Below are positions 1 through 5,546 of a stretch of DNA of 6,644 nucleotides, piece by piece. Position 1 is the first letter of the stretch; each line of letters begins with the position of its first letter. A program made the position numbers and the translations under genes. Location: positions 1 through 6,644 of the forward strand of contig CAMYVI010000142.1 in assembly GCA_947302185.1 (NCBI GenBank), read 5' to 3'. The notes under the pieces are model-generated. The model had not been told where the DNA came from. It saw only the letters and a program-made list of their open reading frames with translations, and searched no databases. Source of the stretch: an uncultured Lachnospiraceae bacterium. GTDB taxonomy: Bacteria; Bacillota_A; Clostridia; Lachnospirales; Lachnospiraceae.

Positions 1-490
1 TATCAACACCATCAACGATTATTCCGCCTATCTCATCATCTCGGTATGGGAGCATTATTTCCATACCGGAGATATCGCTTTTTTGCGCGCTGTCCGGTCC
101 CGGGTCCGCGAGCTTTACGAATTCATCGTAAGGACAGATAATGAGGTCGAGACGCTCATTTGCAAGCAATGTAGAAATCTGCATATCCCCTTCGCTTCCG
201 ACATCATAACCGTCATCCAAAAGGATCATGTCCTCATCTGCGGATAACCGCTCAGCCAGCCCGCCGATTATTTCCGACTTCCCGTCCGATTCAAACAGAT
301 CATTAAATACAAAGGCGTACAGAGCAGGCTCGTCGGGAAGATGTGTAAAATGCCATATAAGCCAGAACACAGCGCCCGCTGCCGCCATAATCGCTATCGT
401 TCTTATAAGGTAGTAGTCACAGAAATAACGGAAGCGTTCTGCTCCCGTCATTTCTTTCATGCTTTTTCGAAAGGTTTCATGCTCGTCCAT
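1..490 (-). CDS. Membrane-anchored protein of unknown function, N-terminal part (runs off the left edge)
   Basis: I do not recognise a named family. The frame is open for 163 residues from the ATG at 490 to the window edge. A GGAG at 497-500 sits about seven bases upstream and supports this start. The N-terminus is charged with an aromatic stretch (FRYFCDYY, about residues 20-27). One hydrophobic segment follows at about residues 29-47 (IRTIAIMAAAGAVFWLIW), and the rest is soluble and acidic. The layout resembles small Clostridia proteins with a conserved 'F-x-Y-F-x-x-Y-Y' stretch before a single membrane anchor and an outside domain distantly like a solute-binding fold; that resemblance is from memory. 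No lipobox cysteine is seen. The gene follows the epimerase after 60 bases with no convincing terminator between them, so cotranscription is likely. The C-terminus is outside the window. Confidence 0.75.
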   Translation of the reverse strand, partial: MDEHETFRKSMKEMTGAERFRYFCDYYLIRTIAIMAAAGAVFWLIWHFTHLPDEPALYAFVFNDLFESDGKSEIIGGLAERLSADEDMILLDDGYDVGSEGDMQISTLLANERLDLIICPYDEFVKLADPGPDSAQKSDISGMEIMLPYRDDEIGGIIVDGVD

Positions 491-550
491 TTTTCGCTCC
501 GCTGAATTTTACTCTTCACAACAGGCAAGCCGGAAAACGGCCTTCTGCAA

Positions 551-1885
551 TTAAGATACTCCTCTTCTGATCACCTCGATGCACATACGTCCGTTATGGT
601 ACGGACATTTCCACTGTTCCACAATCGGCTGATGCTCAAAAGGCCTTCCGTCCTCATAGAGATCATGGAACCATTCGGAACCTTCTCTCGGATCAACCAG
701 ATATTCACAGATATACGACCAGACACTGTGTACTGCATCCAGGTATTCCTTCCGCGACGGATCCCGTTGAAAACCGTTCAGGAAGCCGACCAGTGTCTCA
801 GCCTGCATCCACCATGTACGACTCGTCTTTACCGCTCCCGCCTCACATTCTTCGGGGAGTGAATGGCCGTCAAACGCGGTGCGGTAAATATTATCTGCAA
901 GATCACCGGCAATATCCCCGATTCGGGCAAACAGCTTTCCATCTGATGCCGGATCAATACCCATCCTCAGATCGACAATTCTCAATACCTCCGTACCGCG
1001 GTCCATCAGCCATGATGTTTCAATATCATGACCGTAAGAAATCAAATCTATCAGCGGTCTGTACTCATGATCAAAGAATACTTCCTGCCTGTGCTTTTCG
1101 GGATTGTACATTTTTTCCGTAAATATTGACAGAATCTCATCTATTCTCTCTCTGATTTCCGATATTAGCGCTCTTCTTGCGGGATCTTCGAGCACAGTCT
1201 CTGCCGCACTGCCGAACACATCACTTATCTCGATGTCCGAAAGCACGCGTATCAGCTCCGTATAGGCTTCAAACACATGCAGAAGCGTGTTCATCGTGCG
1301 TGTGGCAAGAACGCCGTTTTCCGACAGTTTCTCGTTGGATGACGGGGTAAATGTCCTGTCAAATGCTTCCAGATAACCGCCATCGTCTCTGCACCGGCTT
1401 TCTATAACGCGATAGAGATCCAAGGCGAGCTTTAATGCATCCTCGTCGCGCGTGACATCATAATAAGATGCAAGAGCGTAGATCGAAAAAGCCTGATTAT
1501 AAGTATGCTTTGTCGTATCATACGGTTTTCCGTCATAGCTCACAGACCAGAACATCCCTCCGAATACCGGATCCAGACACGCACTCTTCAAGAATTCAAA
1601 TCCGTGTTTTGCATTGTTAAGCAGTTCATCAATAAACTCCTCGGAGACAGGGGCAGATCCGTTCTGAATCCTGACCTTTCCCGCCCTCTCATCCATAAAA
1701 AGCTTCGCCGCTGCCGAAAAGAACCAGGTGATTCTGTTGTTAAGAATACATCCTTTGAATGCTGTGCGGTCAACATTAAGACCGTGGTCCACGTAACCAT
1801 AGAAACCGCCGTTTTCATCATCCCTGAGTGACAGCCAGAATGGAATGATTTTATGAATAAGATGCTCCCTGATTTCCGTTATCAT
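551..1885 (-). CDS. Cellobiose / mannobiose 2-epimerase (AGE family)
   Basis: Belongs to the N-acylglucosamine 2-epimerase superfamily, cellobiose 2-epimerase branch (EC 5.1.3.11 type). This cytoplasmic alpha/alpha-barrel enzyme epimerises the reducing-end glucose or mannose of a beta-1,4 disaccharide. Hallmarks are PFWLSLRDDENGGFYG (15-30), RITWF with Arg51, KHTYNQAFSIYAL (126-138), NTLLHVFEAY with His203, SYGHDIETSWL with His286, SRTWWMQAE (355-363) and PYHNGRMCIEV with His430. By motif, the three histidines match the catalytic histidines of characterised cellobiose 2-epimerases. At 444 residues it is longer than the usual roughly 390-410; the extra length appears to lie near residues 64-90, 215-245 and 308-328. 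The ATG at 1885 has an AGGAGT at 1896-1901, about ten bases upstream. No promoter is obvious between it and the upstream tRNA terminator. N-acylglucosamine epimerase activity is less likely given the cellobiose epimerase motifs. Cellobiose versus mannobiose preference cannot be read from sequence. Confidence 0.9.
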   Translation of the reverse strand: MITEIREHLIHKIIPFWLSLRDDENGGFYGYVDHGLNVDRTAFKGCILNNRITWFFSAAAKLFMDERAGKVRIQNGSAPVSEEFIDELLNNAKHGFEFLKSACLDPVFGGMFWSVSYDGKPYDTTKHTYNQAFSIYALASYYDVTRDEDALKLALDLYRVIESRCRDDGGYLEAFDRTFTPSSNEKLSENGVLATRTMNTLLHVFEAYTELIRVLSDIEISDVFGSAAETVLEDPARRALISEIRERIDEILSIFTEKMYNPEKHRQEVFFDHEYRPLIDLISYGHDIETSWLMDRGTEVLRIVDLRMGIDPASDGKLFARIGDIAGDLADNIYRTAFDGHSLPEECEAGAVKTSRTWWMQAETLVGFLNGFQRDPSRKEYLDAVHSVWSYICEYLVDPREGSEWFHDLYEDGRPFEHQPIVEQWKCPYHNGRMCIEVIRRGVS

Positions 1886-1905
1886 GCTTTAGTTCACTCC
1901 TATTA

Positions 1906-1989
1906 TTCTTATCGCGCAATGCTCGTGACTTCGTTCGTGAGCTACGCGCACACGTCGCGGCAAGAACGCCGATGCGTTCCCGAACTCTG
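1906..1989. repeat. Intergenic palindromic repeat, copy 1
   Basis: Arms 1906-1916 and 1956-1966 pair over 11 positions with two non-Watson-Crick positions, one of which can be a G-U wobble in RNA. An inner imperfect hairpin has arms 1914-1924 and 1939-1949 (GCTC/GAGC core plus GCGC/GCGC). The right half, 1953-1989, matches the reverse complement of 2306-2342 at 30 of 37 positions by hand alignment, so it is a second copy of the element at 2308-2388. It fills most of the space between the tRNA terminator and the epimerase. Its left arm ends five bases before the epimerase Shine-Dalgarno sequence. Confidence 0.65.
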
Positions 1990-1992
1990 TTC

Positions 1993-2026
1993 AAAAGAAA
2001 AAAGGAACCGATTCACATCGGTTCCT
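1993..2026 (-). terminator. Rho-independent terminator of tRNA-Ser
   Basis: On the minus strand a perfect 10-base stem (AGGAACCGAT / ATCGGTTCCT; plus-strand arms 2003-2012 and 2017-2026) has a 4-base loop. It is followed at once by a T-rich tract, TTTTTCTTTT (complement of 1993-2002). It starts four bases after the tRNA 3' end, so it ends the tRNA transcript. Any read-through would enter the epimerase leader. Confidence 0.93.
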
Positions 2027-2029
2027 GAG

Positions 2030-2119
2030 CGGAGAAGGAGGGATTTGAACCCTCGCGCCGCTATTAACGACCTGCACCCTTTCCAGGGGTGTCCCTTCGG
2101 CCAGCTTGGGTACTTCTCC
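2030..2119 (-). tRNA. tRNA-Ser (anticodon GGA)
   Basis: A 90-base class II tRNA folds fully by eye. The acceptor arms are GGAGAAG (2113-2119) and CTTCTCC (2031-2037), with discriminator G at 2030. The D stem is CCC/GGG. The anticodon stem is CACCC/GGGTG around loop CTGGAAA, with anticodon GGA at 2082-2084, reading UCC and UCU codons. A long variable arm typical of serine tRNAs follows, then the T arm GAGGG-TTCAAAT-CCCTC. The 3' CCA is not encoded: the genomic bases after the discriminator are CTC, so CCA must be added by nucleotidyltransferase. It stands alone, with its own promoter at 2184-2212 and a strong terminator just downstream. Confidence 0.97.
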
Positions 2120-2183
2120 AAAGTTGCTCGAATAAAATTCGATATTCAATTGCCGCCACAGTCAGTCCGCAACAGCAAGTAAA

Positions 2184-2212
2184 AGTATATCATAGGAATC
2201 AGAAACTGGCAA
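2184..2212 (-). promoter_or_regulatory. Sigma-A type promoter for tRNA-Ser
   Basis: On the minus strand the -35 box is TTGCCA (complement of 2207-2212, five of six consensus) and the -10 box is TATACT (complement of 2184-2189, five of six). They are 17 bases apart, the ideal spacing. The predicted start near 2177 leaves a leader of about 58 bases before the mature tRNA end at 2119, which RNase P would remove. The leader contains a small hairpin, TCGAA/TTCGA, at 2128-2142. Confidence 0.8.
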
Positions 2213-2215
2213 GAG

Positions 2216-2269
2216 ATTTTTTAAAATTTATCTGCAGCCGTATAAGTCATTTTTAAAAATTCATCTGCA
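2216..2269. repeat. Two-copy 21-base direct repeat, 33-base period
   Basis: Units at 2216-2236 and 2249-2269 match at 19 of 21 positions. Each is an AT-rich run followed by ATCTGCA. They lie just upstream of the tRNA -35 box and form an AT-rich tract there. On the minus strand the distal unit is also preceded by a small dyad, ATCTG-ATG-CAGAT (2263-2275), then GAATTTTT, which could act as a weak terminator for transcripts arriving from the fusion gene. The spacing of about three helical turns would put both units on one face of the DNA. Function is unknown. Confidence 0.55.
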
Positions 2270-2307
2270 TCAGATTTTCCGCCCCGCCGGTATTTCAGAT
2301 CACAGCG

Positions 2308-2388
2308 GACTTCAGGGACGCATGCGCGTTCTTGCCGCGCCGCGCAGAGTGCTCCGCCATTATAACGCAAAGAACCGTCCCTGAAGTC
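2308..2388. repeat. Intergenic palindromic repeat, copy 2 (REPIN-like)
   Basis: A perfect 13-base inverted repeat (GACTTCAGGGACG at 2308-2320, CGTCCCTGAAGTC at 2376-2388) encloses 55 bases. A second arm pair, GTTCTT (2328-2333) and AAGAAC (2370-2375), continues the stem with a 7-base bulge on one side. A local GCGCG/CGCGC hairpin (2324-2328, 2336-2340) is an alternative fold. The minus strand carries AGGGACGGTTCTTTG, which resembles a small palindromic element I recall as common in Clostridia genomes. No T tract follows on the minus strand, so this is not a classical terminator, though it could protect the 3' end of the fusion-gene mRNA. Together with the tRNA promoter and the direct repeat, it accounts for most of the otherwise gene-free 2120-2433. 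Confidence 0.75.
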
Positions 2389-2433
2389 ACACTATTAATC
2401 ACATTACTGAGAAAACCGTATTAATGCTCTCTT

Positions 2434-4857
2434 TTATACGTGGCTGAGAGTCAAAGTCATCTCACCTTTGGCAAAAAGGATTCCGTCCATAGCCGGCACA
2501 AATACACTTTCACCGCTTTCGATATCGAGCTTCGTTCCTTTGAACTCAAGGCTGCCTTTTCCGTTCATGCAGATGATGGACGTGAACTTACTGCTGTCCA
2601 TCGGGATCCTGGTCTCTCCCTTTACATCATAGACCGTCGCCTCAAAATATTTGCAGCGGCTGATAACGGTGCCTTCCGAATCTTCCTCCGATTCGACATC
2701 ACCCGGAACGTATTTATTGAAATTAAGAACATCCAGAGCCTTCTGCAGATGCAGTTCACGGGGATTGCCGAACTTGTCGCGGCGGTCAAAGTCATACAGA
2801 CGATACGTGCAGTTGGAACTCTGCTGAATCTCGCAGATCAGGTTGCCTGCACCGATCGCATGTACCGTACCCGCCGGTATATAGTATACATCGCCCGGTT
2901 TAGTCGGATAGAAGTTCAAGACTTCCATTATTGTGTTATTTTTTACTCTTTCGGCAACTTCCTCGGCGGAAACATCGCGGTTGAATCCGACATAAAGACC
3001 GGCTCCTTCTTCCGCTGCCATGACATACCACATTTCATTCTTGCCGTAGTCGTTCTCCCTTTCGAGTGCATAGTCGTCATTCGGATGTACCTGCACGGAC
3101 AGATTATCTCTCGCATCAATGAACTTGACAAGCAGCGGGAAATTCTGAAGCGGACTGCATTTCCATCCTAAAGCTTCCTTCCCGGCTCCTCTGAGATAAT
3201 CGCCAAAGCGCATGCCTTTATACTCACCGCTGTCCAAAATACTCTGACCGGCAACATGGGCAGACATCATCCATGCTTCCGCAATGATATCATAGTCACA
3301 ATTCATGCCGTATACATCGCGTAGTTTTGTTCCGCCCCACAGGTAATCTTTGAAAGCGGGCTGAAGCTTGATAAGGGGCTCGATATTATATCCTTTGCGA
3401 ACCACCTTCCCGGTCGCTGCCGGAATAATGTCCTCGTTGCCGTAGGAGACATCGCCGACCGTCGTCTCTACAAATACAAGAACTTCCTCGCCTGCATTTG
3501 CAATGCTGTGCTCACATCCTGCCGGAATATCGATATTTGACTTAGCGCCGTAGATACCGCTTACACCGCTCTTTACTATCGTAGCCTCGCCCTGTACTAC
3601 AGCAATATTTTTACTTCTGTTCGCATGGCTGTGCAGCGGGATGGTATGTCCGGACGGTACGAATACCCGGCGTACTCTATAGCCCGGTTCCTCGACCAGC
3701 TGCTCAAAATGACCCCACGGGCGATAAAAAACAGTACCCATCTTGGACGCTCTGGTCAGCTCTCTGTGAGACGCAACAATATCGCGGATCTCGGCTGATC
3801 TTCCGTACCGGCCGATATAAATGGCGTCCGGTGTATTTGCAATCATTACATTGTCAAGTCCGTTAACAACAATCGTCTGCCTAGGTGAATTATTCAGTAC
3901 GACCGTGTTATAGCAATCCTCCGTGACCACCTGTCCGGGCATAAAAAGATCTGTCTCCGGTATATCTTCCATGCTGTCGATCTGGCTCCACAGGAAAACG
4001 CCTTTGACTGCTTTGAGTTTATCTGTCTTTTCAAGGAGGTTCCTGGCGATCGACATCTCGTCGAACACTCTCTCGCTCTTTGCGGAATAGTACGCATAGT
4101 TGCTGTTAAGTCCCATCCCCGACTCGGCATCCTTCAGGTCATAACGCTTTCCTTCAATAGAATAATTCAGGTCCGCGTCTACCTGACGGCCTGCAAATAC
4201 GCGTTCGCACTTTGCATATTCTTCCGGTTCGGCTTTCTTGAATTCATTCAGGAACACATCCGCCTCAAAAAGAAGCATGCCCAGATTTCTGTATACCGCT
4301 TCAAGCCTGAGGTCGATATCACGGATAGCTTCCCGGCTCGGTTTTTCTACGAACCTGTCCATGCTTCCGTCCTCTTTAAGACCGAAAACATAGCCGAATC
4401 GCGGATTCATTATGGTCTCACGCAGTGTAAACAGGGAGATATTACCTTCTCTTGCATACTCTTTGGCCTGCATAACACAGTCCTTGTAATCCATTTCTCC
4501 GTTACCGGTCTCCGGTCTGGTATATATTACGTGATCCGAGACGACGACGAAGACAAATTCGGACGGAACAAGATCCATACATGCCAGTGCGATAGCCTGC
4601 ATGGTCCCTCTGCTCTCCTCCTCGTAGACGCAGCGGTACGGCGTGCCCTGAAAGGCTTTCATCTGGTCTTCAATGATAAATCTGTATTCAGCTCTTGTAA
4701 TGATGATATATTCGTCACAGAACGGAAGGTTACGGGAGACAGTTTCCTGAAATAAAGAATGGTTATTCTGGATCTGAATAAATTGTTTCGGATAGTTTTT
4801 CCGGGAAAGCGGCCACATACGTGTACCCTGACCGCCGGCAAGAATAAGACACTTCAT
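2434..4857 (-). CDS. manC-manA: Three-part fusion: ManC-like guanylyltransferase, type II PMI cupin, type I mannose-6-phosphate isomerase
   Basis: Residues 1-300 are a nucleotidyltransferase domain: LAGGQGTRMWPLSRKNYPKQF-type signature (6-26), SDH (107-109, the metal-binding Asp), FVEKP (169-173), FLWSQIDSMEDI (288-299). Residues about 310-475 are the ManC C-terminal region: a beta-helix-like linker, RPWG (379-382), and a cupin whose metal motif reads PLHSHANRSKN (407-417) with PAGCEH at 445-450. Residues about 494-807 are a full-length Bacillus-type type I phosphomannose isomerase: LWGG (506-509), QVHPND (589-594, His591), GKNEMW (Glu608), PAGTVHAIGAG (His666), YRLYDFDR (Arg686). Known activities of the parts are Man-1-P + GTP to GDP-mannose, and mannose 6-phosphate to fructose 6-phosphate in the cytoplasm. 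The ATG has a strong AGGAGG at 4867-4872. The frame runs through without a break. The first domain is divergent, so GDP-mannose specificity is inferred. Confidence 0.9.
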   Translation of the reverse strand: MKCLILAGGQGTRMWPLSRKNYPKQFIQIQNNHSLFQETVSRNLPFCDEYIIITRAEYRFIIEDQMKAFQGTPYRCVYEEESRGTMQAIALACMDLVPSEFVFVVVSDHVIYTRPETGNGEMDYKDCVMQAKEYAREGNISLFTLRETIMNPRFGYVFGLKEDGSMDRFVEKPSREAIRDIDLRLEAVYRNLGMLLFEADVFLNEFKKAEPEEYAKCERVFAGRQVDADLNYSIEGKRYDLKDAESGMGLNSNYAYYSAKSERVFDEMSIARNLLEKTDKLKAVKGVFLWSQIDSMEDIPETDLFMPGQVVTEDCYNTVVLNNSPRQTIVVNGLDNVMIANTPDAIYIGRYGRSAEIRDIVASHRELTRASKMGTVFYRPWGHFEQLVEEPGYRVRRVFVPSGHTIPLHSHANRSKNIAVVQGEATIVKSGVSGIYGAKSNIDIPAGCEHSIANAGEEVLVFVETTVGDVSYGNEDIIPAATGKVVRKGYNIEPLIKLQPAFKDYLWGGTKLRDVYGMNCDYDIIAEAWMMSAHVAGQSILDSGEYKGMRFGDYLRGAGKEALGWKCSPLQNFPLLVKFIDARDNLSVQVHPNDDYALERENDYGKNEMWYVMAAEEGAGLYVGFNRDVSAEEVAERVKNNTIMEVLNFYPTKPGDVYYIPAGTVHAIGAGNLICEIQQSSNCTYRLYDFDRRDKFGNPRELHLQKALDVLNFNKYVPGDVESEEDSEGTVISRCKYFEATVYDVKGETRIPMDSSKFTSIICMNGKGSLEFKGTKLDIESGESVFVPAMDGILFAKGEMTLTLSHV

Positions 4858-4914
4858 ACTGTATATCCTCCTGCAAAATCACTGCATCTATAAATAGATA
4901 TTTTATACAAAATA

Positions 4915-4942
4915 AGTTTATCACAGAGAGGACAAAATTCAA
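4915..4942 (-). promoter_or_regulatory. Possible promoter of the ManC/PMI fusion gene
   Basis: On the minus strand a TTGAAT (complement of 4937-4942) lies 16 bases before TAAACT (complement of 4915-4920). The -10 is preceded by TGA, giving an extended -10 form. A second AT-rich candidate, TATAAA, lies nearer the gene (complement of 4903-4908) but lacks a good -35. The 134-base gap after perR supports an independent promoter here, as does the absence of a tight gene junction. A small dyad, ATCTA/TAGAT (4886-4899), sits in the leader. Confidence 0.4.
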
Positions 4943-4991
4943 GCATTATCAAAAATGTACGGAAAATGTGTTTTTACATCTCTTTTTTTGT

Positions 4992-5393
4992 TTAATTTGG
5001 GTTCATTTTTTGTCTGCAATCGAGACAGACTCCGATGAACTCGATTTGATGCCGTTCAATCAGAAAGCCCGATTCACTCACATTGTTGTCGAGTTCCGTC
5101 ATGTACGGCAATGCATAATCCTCGATTTTTCCGCAGACAGTACAATGCAGGTGATAATGAGGAGCGGTAATACAATCATAGCGGACATCCTCTCCGCAGA
5201 GCTGAACACGGCTTATCAGTCCTTCATCCGCTGCATCGGAAAGAACCCGGAACACAGTAGCCCGGGATGCTTTCTGCCCGCTTTCATGCAGTACATCCGC
5301 AATCATGGTCGCGGTAGGATGGCAGTCCATGTGGAAGAGAGCTTCGCTGATAGCTTTCTTCTGAACGGTTCTTCTCTTATCGGTCTTTGGCAT
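4992..5393 (-). CDS. perR: PerR-like peroxide-responsive Fur-family repressor
   Basis: A 133-residue metal-dependent DNA-binding repressor of the Fur superfamily. The N-terminal winged helix includes KRRTVQKKAI and the recognition helix SRATVFRVL (43-51). The dimerisation domain has two CxxC pairs, Cys84/Cys87 and Cys123/Cys126, forming the structural zinc site. All five regulatory metal ligands of Bacillus subtilis PerR (His37, Asp85, His91, His93, Asp104) have counterparts: His25, Asp73, His79, His81, Asp92. Asp at the last position is the PerR signature where Fur has Glu, so peroxide sensing by histidine oxidation is the best inference. The ATG at 5393 with GAGGG just upstream is preferred. 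A longer TTG-initiated frame from 5459 would span the promoter -10 box and lacks a ribosome binding site. No peroxide-defence gene is adjacent in this window. Confidence 0.87.
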   Translation of the reverse strand: MPKTDKRRTVQKKAISEALFHMDCHPTATMIADVLHESGQKASRATVFRVLSDAADEGLISRVQLCGEDVRYDCITAPHYHLHCTVCGKIEDYALPYMTELDNNVSESGFLIERHQIEFIGVCLDCRQKMNPN

Positions 5394-5425
5394 TCTGTCC
5401 CTCAAAATAAAACATCGAAATAAAA

Positions 5426-5438
5426 GAGATTCTATCTC
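5426..5438. promoter_or_regulatory. Candidate PerR/Fur-type operator in the perR leader
   Basis: A perfect 5-3-5 dyad, GAGAT-TCT-ATCTC, lies directly downstream of the perR -10 box, over the expected transcription start. Extended to 15 bases on the minus strand (TGAGATAGAATCTCT) it agrees with the Fur-family 7-1-7 consensus TGATAATnATTATCA at only 8 of 14 positions. Its position fits an autoregulatory operator, but the sequence match is modest. Confidence 0.4.
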
Positions 5439-5441
5439 AAT

Positions 5442-5469
5442 TTTATAGCAGGATGACAAAGTTATTCAA
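5442..5469 (-). promoter_or_regulatory. Promoter of perR
   Basis: On the minus strand, -35 TTGAAT (complement of 5464-5469) and -10 TATAAA (complement of 5442-5447) are 16 bases apart. Start would fall near 5435, leaving a leader of about 40 bases to the ATG at 5393. The location rules out the upstream TTG at 5459 as the translation start. The box pair closely resembles the candidate promoter of the downstream fusion gene. Confidence 0.6.
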
Positions 5470-5521
5470 GGCTAAGTTAGCAGGCTGCATCAGTACAGTA
5501 CATCCTGCGGCCGGACCTCGC

Positions 5522-5546
5522 ATGACCGATGAGCTTTGCCGGTCAT
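5522..5546. other. Hairpin overlapping the phosphatase stop codon
   Basis: A perfect 7-base inverted repeat, ATGACCG (5522-5528) and CGGTCAT (5540-5546), has an 11-base loop and covers the stop codon at 5543-5545. No T-rich tract follows on the minus strand, so it is not a standard intrinsic terminator. It may stabilise the mRNA 3' end or be a weak pause site. Confidence 0.4.

Noticed and set aside
520..550. A short GC hairpin between the epimerase and the next gene as a terminator
   Set aside because: The stem is only about four to six pairs with a wobble and is not followed by T residues.
1853..2182. A plus-strand open frame across the tRNA region
   Set aside because: It reads through the tRNA, its terminator and a palindromic repeat in antisense, so it is not a protein gene.
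2308..2388. The 13-base palindrome as an intrinsic terminator of the fusion gene
   Set aside because: The 55-base enclosed region is long and no T tract follows on the minus strand; a repeat element explains it better, though 3' end protection remains possible.
1906..2388. The repeats as a CRISPR array or phage attachment sites
   Set aside because: There are only two diverged inverted copies, no regular spacers, no integrase gene and no duplicated tRNA 3' end.
2440..3171. A 243-codon open frame on the plus strand
   Set aside because: It lies fully antisense to the conserved type I isomerase domain, has no recognisable motif and no ribosome binding site of note; it is a coding shadow.
4968..5423. 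A 151-codon open frame on the plus strand
   Set aside because: Antisense to the PerR-like gene with its intact metal sites; no independent support.
5394..5459. A 22-residue N-terminal extension of PerR from a TTG codon
   Set aside because: The extension overlaps the -10 box and predicted transcription start, has no ribosome binding site and is not needed by the family, whose homology begins after the ATG at 5393.
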